Both the position numbers and the translations under genes were made by a program. The notes under the pieces were generated by a model. It did no database searches, was not told where the DNA came from, and worked only from the letters and a program-made list of their open reading frames with translations. From Alphaproteobacteria bacterium (lineage in GTDB: Bacteria > Pseudomonadota > Alphaproteobacteria > CACIAM-22H2): DNA of 64,000 bases. Positions 44,212-52,681 of this stretch are shown in pieces. The stretch's first letter is position 1. The number at the start of each line of letters is the position of its first letter. The DNA lies in contig JAEULA010000061.1 of NCBI GenBank assembly GCA_016793165.1, positions 16,606 to 80,605 of the forward strand, given 5' to 3'.

Positions 44212-44505
44212 TCAGTCGATCACGCCCATGATGTCGCTCTCCTTCATCACGAGAAGATCCTTGCCGTCGATCTTGACCTCGGTGCCCGACCACTTGCCGT
44301 AGAGGATGACGTCGCCGACCTTCACGCCCATCGGCGTCAGGCGGCCGGACTCGTCGCGCGCGCCCGGGCCGGCGGCAACGACCTTGCCCTGCATCGGCTT
44401 CTCCTGCGCCGTGTCGGGGATGATGATCCCGCCCTTCGTCTTGGCCTCCTGTTCGAGGGCCTGGACGACGACGCGGTCGTGGAGCGGACGCAGCTTGATG
44501 GCCAT
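44212..44505 (-). CDS. groS: Co-chaperonin GroES, without a neighbouring groEL
   Basis: A 97-residue Hsp10. The N-terminal LRPLHDRVVVQALE, the mobile loop TKGGIIIPDTAQEKP, the roof region, GKWSGTEVKIDGKDLLVMKESDI and the GVID end are all normal. It caps GroEL for protein folding. In most bacteria groEL follows directly, but here the next gene on the same strand is the 3-hydroxyisobutyrate-type dehydrogenase, 115 bases on. An AGGAGA ribosome site lies eight bases upstream. No CIRCE-like repeat is visible in the short 39-base gap to the M14 gene. Confidence 0.95.
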   Translation of the reverse strand: MAIKLRPLHDRVVVQALEQEAKTKGGIIIPDTAQEKPMQGKVVAAGPGARDESGRLTPMGVKVGDVILYGKWSGTEVKIDGKDLLVMKESDIMGVID

Positions 44506-44544
44506 GGGGGATGTCTCCTGGTGGGTTGGGGTTCGTGCGGGCGT

Positions 44545-45519
44545 TCAGTCGACGATACGCGCGAGCGTGACCATGTCACGCCCCTTCGCGATCACCGGCG
44601 TCGGCATGAGAATGACACACTCGTCGAATGGAGCGGTAAGCGTGCGATCGCCGTCGAAGGCGATCGGGGCTCCGGCGGGCAGCGTCTCGAAAGACACGAA
44701 GTCTCGCGCAAAACGTGCATCGTCGTGGACCGGGCGGAAGACCTGCTCGACGCGGAACCGGCGCGTCGGTGCGGCCGCGGCCGGGGCGGGCCGATGGGCG
44801 GCGACGAAGTCGCGGTCGAGCGTCCCGCATGCGGCGAGGAAATCGAGCGCGACCTGCAGGGCGGTATCGCCGGCCGCCGCGTCGAGGTGCCGTCCGCATT
44901 CGACCACGAGACACGTCGCTTCGGCGCCTGCGTCGCCGAAGCGGCCGCGCTCGGCCATCGTCAGGCCGGAATACTGGCCGCCGCCGAGCAGGACATGCGC
45001 GGACGGACCGCCCACCTGCTCCGCCAGCACCCGTGCCCGCGGCAGGTCGCGATAGACGAAGAACGGCGTCCCGCAATAGGTCGTCGAATGGATGTCGAGA
45101 AGACGGTCCTGCGCCTCCACGACGGGAAGCAGCTCGCGAACACGATGTGCTTCGAGCGAGACGAGGTCCCCGGCGATGACCTCGTCGGCCCAGGCGCGAT
45201 TGAGATCCCGGTCGACGAAGCGATGGCGGGTATGTCGCTCGGGGAGGTCGGCGCGCATGCGCTCGTAGGCGGCGACATTGCCGAGCCAGAGGGTCAAGGT
45301 CCCCGCCCGAGGGCGCACACCGCGGTCGAGCAGCCAGGTGACCGCGGTCATGCCGCAGATCTCGTTGCCGTGGGTCAGACCCGCGATCGCGACCGACGGC
45401 CCCGGGCGGCCGCTGTCGAAGCGGTGCACGAAGTCGATGCCGGTATTGCCGCGCCGATAGGGCGCGATGTCGCGCGCCACCGCCTTCGCAGGCGGCGGGT
45501 CCCCGTCCCCTTTCCTCAT
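44545..45519 (-). CDS. M14-type succinylglutamate desuccinylase/aspartoacylase family protein
   Basis: A 324-residue zinc deacylase. Zinc ligands are in GLTHGNEICG (HxxE) and LLDIHSTTYCG (His); DRDLNRAWADE carries the substrate-binding Asn/Arg and VVECGRHLDAAAG the catalytic-type Glu. It would release the amine part from N-acyl amino acids such as N-acetylaspartate or N-succinylglutamate. The ATG at 45519 was chosen as the first suitable start before the domain. It lies 37 bases downstream of the peptide-binding protein gene and just upstream of groES, so the three may be co-transcribed. Confidence 0.85.
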   Translation of the reverse strand: MRKGDGDPPPAKAVARDIAPYRRGNTGIDFVHRFDSGRPGPSVAIAGLTHGNEICGMTAVTWLLDRGVRPRAGTLTLWLGNVAAYERMRADLPERHTRHRFVDRDLNRAWADEVIAGDLVSLEAHRVRELLPVVEAQDRLLDIHSTTYCGTPFFVYRDLPRARVLAEQVGGPSAHVLLGGGQYSGLTMAERGRFGDAGAEATCLVVECGRHLDAAAGDTALQVALDFLAACGTLDRDFVAAHRPAPAAAAPTRRFRVEQVFRPVHDDARFARDFVSFETLPAGAPIAFDGDRTLTAPFDECVILMPTPVIAKGRDMVTLARIVD

Positions 45520-45556
45520 CGCCGCGCGGTCCGCCGGCCCTGGAGCGACCGCAGCC

Positions 45557-47155
45557 TCATTTGATCTGCGCGTACCGCAGCGCGAACCAGTTGTCCGCCG
45601 GCTGCGGGATCTCGACATTTGCGCGCACCGCCCATACCAGCGCCTGCTGGTGCAGCGGGATATGGCTGACGTCGTCGATGTGGATCCGGTGCGCCTCGGC
45701 GATCATCGCGTCGCGCTTGGTCTTGTCGGTCTCCTGCTCGATGAGGTCGGTAAGCTCGTCGAACCTCTTGTTCGACCAGCCGCCGACGTTGAACGCGCCC
45801 TTGCGCGTGGCGGCATTGCGGGTCTGCATCAGCGGCTCGAAGACGTTGTGCACGTCGTAGGTCGCGCCGGGCGTCCAGCCCAACATGTAGAAGCTGGTGT
45901 TGAACTGCGGCCCGAGGATCTTGGCGAAATACTTCGCGCGCGTCTGTGCGTTGAGGTTCACCTTCACCCCGATGCGCGCGAGCATCGCGACGGAGGCTTG
46001 GCAGATCTGCTCGTCGTTTATGTAGCGGTCGTTGGGACAGTCCATGCCGACCTCGAAACCGTTCGGGTACCCGGCTTCGGCGAGCAGCCGGCGCGCGGCC
46101 TCGGGGTCGTAGGGCGGTCGCCGGTCGACCTCCTTCATGTACCCGTTGAGACCCGGCGCGATCATCAGCGCCGTCGGTGTCGACTGTCCGCGCATCACCC
46201 GGTTGCGGATCGCCTCGACGTCGATCGCCTGGAAGAAGGCGCGACGCACCCGGACGTCCTTGAACGGGTTCTTGCCCTTGACGTTGGACTCGAGCAGTTC
46301 GTCGCGCGCCTGATCGAAGCCGAAATAGACGATGCGCAGCTCCGGGCCCTGAAGGATCTTCAGCCCGGGCGTCTGCGCGATGCGGGCGACGTCCTGCGGC
46401 GGCACCGTGTAGACGAAGTCGAGATTGCCCGACAGCAGGGCCGCGACGCGGGTGGCATCGTTGGCGACGACGGAGAACTCGATCTCCGTCAGATTGTGCT
46501 CCGGCTTGTCCCACCACTTTGGATTCACGACCAGCACGGTCTTCACGTCGGGCTCGCGGCTCTTGAGCATGAACGGCCCGGTGCCGTTCGCGTTGCGCGT
46601 GGCGTAGTTCTCCTCGCGCTTGGTCAGGTCCGCCGACCGTTGCGCCCCGTGCTTCTCGGACCACGCCTTCGACATGATCGCGATCTGCGACAGCTTGTCG
46701 ACGAACACGGGATCCGGGTACTTGGTCACGAACTCGACGGTGAGCGGGTCGACCTTGGCGACCTGCTGGAAGGACGCGAAATGGCCCTGGAGGTTCGATC
46801 CGGGGCCCGCGGCGCGCTCGATCGAGAACACGACGTCGTCGGCGTCGAACGGCGTGCCGTCGTGGAACACGACGTTGGGACGAAGCTGGATGCGGATGCG
46901 CGTCGGCTCGACCTGCCTCCAGGACGTCGCCAGGGCGCCCTCGAGCTGGAGCGCGCGATTGCGCCGCACCAGCGGCTCGTAGATGTGATGGGTGAAGGCG
47001 AGCAGGAACGTCTCGTTCCGCGAATGCGGATCCATCGAGTTGGCGTCGCCGTCGTTGCCGAAGCGCAGCGTGCGCGCGTCCGCGCCGGGTACGAATGCGG
47101 CGAGCCCCAGGATCAGGAGCGCCGTCCGCGCCCATCGTGTCGATGCAGAAGCCAT
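45557..47155 (-). CDS. Peptide ABC transporter substrate-binding protein (SBP family 5)
   Basis: A 532-residue periplasmic binding protein. A signal peptide (TALLILGLAAFVPGADA) is followed by LRFGNDGDANSMDPHS, the family-5 pattern LRPNVVFHDGTPFDADDVVFSI (key part FHDGTPFDADDV) and VRRAFFQAIDVEAI. Two ATGs six bases apart are possible (47161 and 47155). A GGAGG eight bases before 47155 favours the latter. No permease or ATPase genes adjoin it. The next gene is the M14 deacylase, hinting at uptake and hydrolysis of an acylated amino acid or peptide. Confidence 0.9.
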   Translation of the reverse strand: MASASTRWARTALLILGLAAFVPGADARTLRFGNDGDANSMDPHSRNETFLLAFTHHIYEPLVRRNRALQLEGALATSWRQVEPTRIRIQLRPNVVFHDGTPFDADDVVFSIERAAGPGSNLQGHFASFQQVAKVDPLTVEFVTKYPDPVFVDKLSQIAIMSKAWSEKHGAQRSADLTKREENYATRNANGTGPFMLKSREPDVKTVLVVNPKWWDKPEHNLTEIEFSVVANDATRVAALLSGNLDFVYTVPPQDVARIAQTPGLKILQGPELRIVYFGFDQARDELLESNVKGKNPFKDVRVRRAFFQAIDVEAIRNRVMRGQSTPTALMIAPGLNGYMKEVDRRPPYDPEAARRLLAEAGYPNGFEVGMDCPNDRYINDEQICQASVAMLARIGVKVNLNAQTRAKYFAKILGPQFNTSFYMLGWTPGATYDVHNVFEPLMQTRNAATRKGAFNVGGWSNKRFDELTDLIEQETDKTKRDAMIAEAHRIHIDDVSHIPLHQQALVWAVRANVEIPQPADNWFALRYAQIK

Positions 47156-47260
47156 CTTCATGTCCTCCAGGACCGAGGGGCCGACGTGGTCGGCGCGCCG
47201 AGTAACCCGCCGCGCCGAAACATGGCGGACGCGTTGGGAGCCGACAAGTCTCCGCACGGC

Positions 47261-47285
47261 CGGCATCCGGTCATGTCGGATGCCG
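47261..47285. terminator. Hairpin spanning the hflX stop codon
   Basis: CGGCATCCG and CGGATGCCG form a perfect nine-base stem around a seven-base loop, overlapping the last codons of hflX. It would end or stabilise the long minus-strand ntr-hfq-hflX transcript. There is no T-run on the minus strand, so rho-dependent ending or simple stabilisation is as likely. Confidence 0.35.
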
Positions 47286-48584
47286 CTGCCGCTGCGCGAG
47301 CCGCGCGGCATTCGCGGGCGTCAGGCTGACCTTCAGGCTGATGCGATCGGCGGTGTCGATCCGCTCCACGACCCGGCCGTGGCGGTAGATCCAGGCCAGC
47401 GTCGCCCCGTCGCTCGGCTCGATTTCGATCGACTGCACGGCGTGGCCCGCGCCGAGCCGCGTGTCGATGCGCTCGACGAGCCGATCGAGCCCCTCCGCCG
47501 CCCAGGCGGAGACCGGCACGAGCTGCGGATCGCGCTCGGCGCGGTTCTCGATCACGGCGCGTTGCGCGGCATCGAGGAGGTCGACCTTGTTGAGGACCTC
47601 GATCACCATCCCGTCGTCGAGCTGCTTGCCGAGCCCGAGGTCGCGCAGCACGCGGTTCACGTCGTCGCGCTGGGCCTCGGAGTCGGGATTGGCGATGTCG
47701 CGGACGTGAAGAATGAGGTCCGCGCCGATCACCTCCTCAAGGGTCGCCCGGAAGGCCGCGACGAGGTCGACGGGCAGATCGGAGATGAATCCGACCGTGT
47801 CGGAGAGGATGATCTTCTGGCCCGACGGCAGGGCGAGCGCACGCATCGTCGGATCGAGCGTCGCGAACAGCATATCGGCCGCGAGCACGCCGGCACCGAC
47901 GAGGCGATTGAAGAGGGTCGACTTGCCGGCATTCGTGTACCCGACGAGCGCGACGACGGGATACGGAACACGCTGGCGGGCGCGCCGGTGGAGGGCGCGC
48001 GTGCGGCGCACGTCGTCGAGCTGCTCCTTCAGCCGCTCGATCTTGATGGCGATCATCCGGCGATCCGCCTCGAGCTGGGTCTCGCCCGGCCCGGCGAGGA
48101 AGCCGCGGCCGCCCCGCTGGCGCTCGAGATGGGTCCAGGTCCGGACCAGACGACCGCGCTGGTAGGTGAGCTGGGCGAGTTCGACCTGCAGGCGGCCTTC
48201 GGAGGTGCGCGCCCGCTCGCCGAAGATCTCGAGAATGAGGCCGGTCCGATCAATGACCTTGCACGCCCACGCCTTCTCGAGATTGCGCTGCTGGATCGGC
48301 GACAGCGCATGATCGATCACGACCAGCGAGATCCGCTCCGCGGCAATCAGGTCCTTGAACCGGTCGACCACGCCCTGCCCGATCAGGGTCGAAGGCCGCC
48401 ACGCCGCGAGACCGACCCCCTCCGCGTGGACGACAGTGAGGTCGATGGCCCGGGCCAGCCCTGCCGCCTCCTCGACCCGCGCCTCGACTGCGCGGCTTTG
48501 CGACCGGTCGGACTTCAGGTGCGGGTGGACGACGAGCGTCCGGGTCGCGTCGCTCGGCGGGCCGGCGGCCTCGGACGCGGTCAT
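47271..48584 (-). CDS. hflX: GTPase HflX
   Basis: A 437-residue ribosome-associated GTPase that rescues stalled or heat-damaged ribosomes. The N-terminal HflX domain (VVIDHALSPIQQRNLE, LAQLTYQRGRLVRTWTHL) is followed by RGGRGFLAGPGETQLE, the G1 GYTNAGKSTLFN, G3 DTVGFISDLP, G4 NKVD and a short C-terminal domain. Length and motifs are normal. It lies 25 bases after hfq, the usual alphaproteobacterial hfq-hflX pair. Confidence 0.96.
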   Translation of the reverse strand: MTASEAAGPPSDATRTLVVHPHLKSDRSQSRAVEARVEEAAGLARAIDLTVVHAEGVGLAAWRPSTLIGQGVVDRFKDLIAAERISLVVIDHALSPIQQRNLEKAWACKVIDRTGLILEIFGERARTSEGRLQVELAQLTYQRGRLVRTWTHLERQRGGRGFLAGPGETQLEADRRMIAIKIERLKEQLDDVRRTRALHRRARQRVPYPVVALVGYTNAGKSTLFNRLVGAGVLAADMLFATLDPTMRALALPSGQKIILSDTVGFISDLPVDLVAAFRATLEEVIGADLILHVRDIANPDSEAQRDDVNRVLRDLGLGKQLDDGMVIEVLNKVDLLDAAQRAVIENRAERDPQLVPVSAWAAEGLDRLVERIDTRLGAGHAVQSIEIEPSDGATLAWIYRHGRVVERIDTADRISLKVSLTPANAARLAQRQRHPT

Positions 48585-48609
48585 GGCGTGCCCCGCATCG
48601 GGGGCATCG

Positions 48610-48861
48610 TCAGCCTTCCATGCCGTCCTTGTCGCCGTCGAAGAGCTGGACGGGCGCCGCGGGCATCACGGTCGAGATCGCATGCTTGTAGACGAGCTGC
48701 GAATGACCGTCGCGCCGGAGCAGGACGGAGAAGTTGTCGAACCACGTCACGATGCCCTGGAGCTTCACGCCGTTGACAAGGAAGATCGTGACGGGGGTCT
48801 TGTTCTTGCGGATGTGGTTGAGGAAGACATCCTGCACGTTCTGCGATTTCTCGGTCGTCAT
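48610..48861 (-). CDS. hfq: RNA chaperone Hfq
   Basis: An 83-residue Sm-like protein forming a hexamer that pairs small RNAs with mRNAs. Sm1 spans KTPVTIFLVNGVKLQGIVTWFDNF and Sm2 is SQLVYKHAISTVMP, with the proximal-face YKHAI motif (key parts FLVNGVKLQG and YKHAIS). The C-terminal tail is short, as usual in this class. It follows dat by 126 bases and precedes hflX. Confidence 0.97.
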   Translation of the reverse strand: MTTEKSQNVQDVFLNHIRKNKTPVTIFLVNGVKLQGIVTWFDNFSVLLRRDGHSQLVYKHAISTVMPAAPVQLFDGDKDGMEG

Positions 48862-48931
48862 GATGGGAAGCCGCGCCTCCTTCTGGTTTGGGGCCGCGCC
48901 ACCGGCCCTGAGGGGTCACCCGCGACGAAGT

Positions 48932-48949
48932 CCTGGCGACACCGCCAGG
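48932..48949. terminator. Hairpin between dat and hfq
   Basis: CCTGGCG and CGCCAGG form a perfect seven-base stem with a four-base loop, 38 bases after the dat stop and 70 bases before hfq. It could partly terminate the ntr-trkA-dat transcript so that hfq is set mainly by its own promoter. There is no T-run. Confidence 0.35.
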
Positions 48950-48987
48950 GCGCGGACACGGGAAGACTAGCCCGCTCCGCAATCAAA

Positions 48988-49878
48988 TTACAGGGTCCTA
49001 CGCTGGCTCGCCCCGTCGACCGATGCGCCGGCGGCCGCCATGTGTGCCGCGTAGCGCGCCCGCAGCTTCCGGCTGATCGAGCCCGACTTGCCGTTCGCAA
49101 TCACGGCCTCGTCGATCTGAGTCACCGGCATCACGAACGCCGTGGTCGACGTGATGAACACCTCGCGCGCGGCCTTGGCCTCGGTGACGGAGAAGGGCCG
49201 CTCGACCAGCCGCAGCCCCTCCTCCGCCGCAATGTCCATCACGGCGCTGCGGGTGATCCCGCTGAGGATCTCGCTTGTCGGCGCGCGCGTGACCAGTTCG
49301 CCGGCCGCGGTCACGATCCAGGCGTTGGTCGAGCTGCCTTCCGTGACGGTCCCGTCCGCCGCGACGAACATCGCCTCGTAGGCGCCGACCTCGCGCGCGG
49401 ACTGCTTGGCGAGCACGTTGGGCAGCAGCGAGATCGACTTGATGTCGCACCGCGCCCAGCGGATGTCAGGGACCGTGATCGCCTTCACGCCGTCCTCGTC
49501 GTAGGCGCGCGGATGCGGCTTGCTGCGCCGCGACGTCATGACGACCTGGGTCTCGGCACGCGCCGGAAACGCGTGGTCGCGCGGGGCGGCGCCGCGGGTC
49601 ATCTGGATGTAGATGATGCCGTCGACGACGTCGTTGCGCCGGATCGTCTCGCCGATCACGCAGGACAGCGCCGCACGGGTCATCGGCATCGCGATGCGAA
49701 GTTCGCGCAGCGACCGCTCGAGCCGGTCGAGATGCGGACCGGGGTCGACCAGCGCGCCGCCGCTGACGGCGATCACCTCGTAGACTCCGTCGGCGAACTG
49801 GTAGCCGCGATCCTCGATATGGACGCGGGCCTGGCGGTGCGGGACGTAGCGGCCGTTCACATAGGCGACGCGGGACAT
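48988..49878 (-). CDS. dat: D-amino-acid transaminase (class IV aminotransferase)
   Basis: A 296-residue PLP enzyme. N-terminal YVNGRYVPHRQARVHIEDRGYQFADGVYEV is diagnostic for the D-amino-acid/branched-chain class IV family (key part EDRGYQFADGVYE). The PLP Lys is in CDIKSISLLPNVLAK, and the phosphate-binding residues are in EGSSTNAW and GITR. It interconverts D-alanine and D-glutamate for cell-wall synthesis. It begins 13 bases after trkA in the ntr operon, a conserved alphaproteobacterial position. Confidence 0.92.
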   Translation of the reverse strand: MSRVAYVNGRYVPHRQARVHIEDRGYQFADGVYEVIAVSGGALVDPGPHLDRLERSLRELRIAMPMTRAALSCVIGETIRRNDVVDGIIYIQMTRGAAPRDHAFPARAETQVVMTSRRSKPHPRAYDEDGVKAITVPDIRWARCDIKSISLLPNVLAKQSAREVGAYEAMFVAADGTVTEGSSTNAWIVTAAGELVTRAPTSEILSGITRSAVMDIAAEEGLRLVERPFSVTEAKAAREVFITSTTAFVMPVTQIDEAVIANGKSGSISRKLRARYAAHMAAAGASVDGASQRRTL

Positions 49879-49891
49879 GCGCTGAGGCTCC

Positions 49892-51268
49892 TCAGAAATA
49901 CTCGAGACGGACGGCGAACAGCCGCTCGACGGCCTTCACGGCGCGCCGGGCGGCGAAGAGGATCACGCTGTCCTGCGGCAGGATCCGCGTGTCGCTGCGC
50001 GGGATGATGACCTTGTCGCCGCGGACGACGGCGCCGATCATGATCCCGTCCGGCAGCCGCGCCTCCCCGATCGGCTTCTTGACCAGCATCGAGGTGTCGA
50101 GCGCCTCCGCCTCGATGATCTCGCCGACATTGTCGCGCAGCGCGTGGACCGACCGGATGCGGCCGCGGCGGACGTGCTGCAGGATCGTCGAGACGGTGAT
50201 CGCGTTGGGCGACACGATGGTGTCGATGCCGAGCGAGGGCGCGAGGCCGGCGAAGCTCTTCTGGTTGATCAGGGTGACGCAGCGCTGCGCACCGCCGCGC
50301 TTGGCCAGCAGGGAGCCGAGGATGTTCGTCTGGTCGTCGTCGGTCACCGCCACGACCGCCTCGCACTGGGCGATTCCCGCCTCCTCGAGCAGGTCCGGAT
50401 CGAGGGCGTCGCCGCACAGCACCGTCGTCTGTGCGACGGCCTCGGCGACGAACTCGGCACGGCGCTTGTCGCGCTCGACGAGCTTTATCGACATCTCGCC
50501 GGCCTCGCGCTCGAGCTGCTGCACGACCGCGAGCCCCACGTTGCCTCCCCCGAGCACCGCGATCCGGCGATGGGCGCGCTCCTCGTGCCCGAACGCCGCG
50601 AGGGCGCGCACGACGTGCTGCGTGTCGGCGACGAAATAGACGTCGTCGCCGGCGAGCAGCTGGTCGTCGGCATCGGGGATGAACGCCTGGCCCTGGCGCA
50701 GGATCACGACCACCTCGATCGACAGCTCCGGGAACAGGCCCGTCAGCTGGCGCAGAGGGGTGTTGATCACCGGGCACTCGGCGTCGCAGCGCACGCCGAC
50801 CAGGCGGACGCGATCGCGCGCGAGTGGGATCAGGTCGAAGGCCCCCGGCACCAGGATGCGGCGCGCGACCGAGCGCGCGACCTCCATCTCGGGCGAGATC
50901 ACGATGTCGATGGCGACGTGCTTGCTGGAGAAGAGGTCGGCATAGACGGGCGCCAGGTAGTTCTGCGCGCGCACGCGCGCGATGCGCTTGGGCACGCCGA
51001 ACAGCGCCTGCGCGACCTCGCACGCGACGATGTTCACCTCGTCGCTCGCCGTCGCCGCGATCAGCAGATCGGCGTTCCGGGCGCCCGCGCGCTCGAGGAC
51101 GTCGGGGTGGGAGGCGTGGCCCACGAGCCCGCGCACGTCCGTGGACGCCGCGATGCGCTCGATGATCGACGCGTCGCTGTCGACGACGGTCACTTCGTTG
51201 TCCTCGCTCGCCAGGACGCGGGCGATGTGGCGGCCGACGCGGCCGGCGCCGCAGATGAGGATCTGCAT
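49892..51268 (-). CDS. trkA: Trk system potassium uptake regulatory protein TrkA
   Basis: A 458-residue peripheral protein of the Trk K+ channel, built from two tandem RCK units. NAD(H)-binding GAGRVGRHIARVL is in the first and LGGGNVGLAVVQQLE in the second, each followed by a TrkA_C ligand-binding domain (LTGLFPELSIEVVVI and ALDTSMLVKKPIGEA). Placement directly after ntrX is conserved in Alphaproteobacteria. The TrkH/TrkG channel gene is not in the window. Confidence 0.95.
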   Translation of the reverse strand: MQILICGAGRVGRHIARVLASEDNEVTVVDSDASIIERIAASTDVRGLVGHASHPDVLERAGARNADLLIAATASDEVNIVACEVAQALFGVPKRIARVRAQNYLAPVYADLFSSKHVAIDIVISPEMEVARSVARRILVPGAFDLIPLARDRVRLVGVRCDAECPVINTPLRQLTGLFPELSIEVVVILRQGQAFIPDADDQLLAGDDVYFVADTQHVVRALAAFGHEERAHRRIAVLGGGNVGLAVVQQLEREAGEMSIKLVERDKRRAEFVAEAVAQTTVLCGDALDPDLLEEAGIAQCEAVVAVTDDDQTNILGSLLAKRGGAQRCVTLINQKSFAGLAPSLGIDTIVSPNAITVSTILQHVRRGRIRSVHALRDNVGEIIEAEALDTSMLVKKPIGEARLPDGIMIGAVVRGDKVIIPRSDTRILPQDSVILFAARRAVKAVERLFAVRLEYF

Positions 51269-51283
51269 CGATTGAGGCTCCGA

Positions 51284-52681
51284 TCAGGAGTCGAACTGGC
51301 CCGGGCGATCGGTGCCATGGACACCGAGGCTCTTGAGCTTGCGATGGAGCGCGGAGCGCTCCATGCCGACGAAGGTCGCGGTGCGCGAGATATTGCCGCC
51401 GAATCGCGTGACCTGCGCGAGCAGGTACTGCCGCTCGAACAGCTCGCGCGCCTCACGCAGCGGCAGCGCCATGATCTCGGCCGAATAGTCGCCACGAAGC
51501 GTCGTCGGCATGATCGCGCCGATCTCCGGCGGCAGCATGTCCGCGCGGATGGGAACGCCGGGATCCCCGGGGGCCATGATCTGCAGCCACTCCACCACGT
51601 TGCGCAGCTGGCGCACGTTGCCCGGCCAGTCGTAAGCCTGGAGCGCTGTGATGGCGTCCTCGCCGAGCTCGCGCGGTGCCGTGCTGGCGCCGAAGGCGCC
51701 GCGCGCCATGAAGTGGCGCGCGAGCGTCGGGATGTCCTCGCGGCGCTCCTTCAGCGGCGGCACGCGGATCTGCACGACGTTCAGGCGATAGAAGAGATCC
51801 TCGCGCAGGCGGCCCGCCGCGATCTCGGCCGCGAGATCGCGGCTGGAGGTCGACATCACCCGCACGTCGACGGAGACCCGCGTGCGGCCGCCGACGCGCT
51901 CGAAGGTCTGCTCCTGCAGGACGCGGACGATCTTCCCCTGCGTCTCCATCGGCATGTCGGAGACCTCGTCGAGCAGCAGCGTGCCGCCGTGGGCCTGCTC
52001 GAAGAGCCCGGCCTTGGCGGCGTTGTCGCCCTCGCCCTCGGCGCCGAACAGCTCGACCTCGACGCGCTCCGGATTCATGCTGGCGCAGTTGAGGACCACG
52101 AACGGGCCGGTCGCCCGGCGCGAGCGCGCATGGATCAGCCGCGCGACGACTTCCTTGCCCACCCCGGCGGGACCGGTCACCAGCACCCGGCTTCCGGTCG
52201 GCGAGACGCGCTCGATCGCGGTGCGGACAGGGATGATGACCGGGGACTCGCCGATCAGCTCGGCCGGATCGCCGACGCGCGACCGCAGCTCCTCGTTCTC
52301 GCGCCGCAGCCGCGCCGCCTCGATGGCGCGCTGGGCCACCAGCAGCAGGCGGTCGGCCTTGAACGGCTTTTCGATGAAGTCGTAGGCGCCGCGCTTGATC
52401 GCTCCGACCGCGGTCTCGATGTTGCCGTGGCCGCTGATGATGACGACCGGTACCGGCGGATGTTCTGCGACGATCACGTCGAGCAGCTGCAACCCGTCCA
52501 TCGCGCTGCCCTGCAGCCAGATGTCGAGGATGCACAGGCTCGGGCGCCGCTGCCGGATCGCGTCGAGCGCCGAGGTCGCGTCGCCGAGACTGCGCGTCGT
52601 GTAGCCCTCGTCCTCCAGGATGCCGCCGATCAGCAGACGGATGTCGGCCTCGTCGTCGACGATCAGAACGTCATGCGCCAT
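51284..52681 (-). CDS. ntrX: Nitrogen assimilation response regulator NtrX
   Basis: A 465-residue sigma-54-type regulator. The receiver has VDDEADIR and phospho-acceptor Asp in CILDIWLQG. The AAA+ domain has Walker A GPAGVGKEV and LLLDEVSDMP. The C-terminal Fis-type helix-turn-helix is in GGNISRTATFVGMERSALHRKLKSLG (key part ALHRKLKSLG). The L1 loop that normally carries GAFTGA reads GAEGEGDNAAKAGLF, so contact with sigma-54 is unlikely. This is usual for alphaproteobacterial NtrX. It overlaps ntrY by 11 bases. Confidence 0.95.
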   Translation of the reverse strand: MAHDVLIVDDEADIRLLIGGILEDEGYTTRSLGDATSALDAIRQRRPSLCILDIWLQGSAMDGLQLLDVIVAEHPPVPVVIISGHGNIETAVGAIKRGAYDFIEKPFKADRLLLVAQRAIEAARLRRENEELRSRVGDPAELIGESPVIIPVRTAIERVSPTGSRVLVTGPAGVGKEVVARLIHARSRRATGPFVVLNCASMNPERVEVELFGAEGEGDNAAKAGLFEQAHGGTLLLDEVSDMPMETQGKIVRVLQEQTFERVGGRTRVSVDVRVMSTSSRDLAAEIAAGRLREDLFYRLNVVQIRVPPLKERREDIPTLARHFMARGAFGASTAPRELGEDAITALQAYDWPGNVRQLRNVVEWLQIMAPGDPGVPIRADMLPPEIGAIMPTTLRGDYSAEIMALPLREARELFERQYLLAQVTRFGGNISRTATFVGMERSALHRKLKSLGVHGTDRPGQFDS

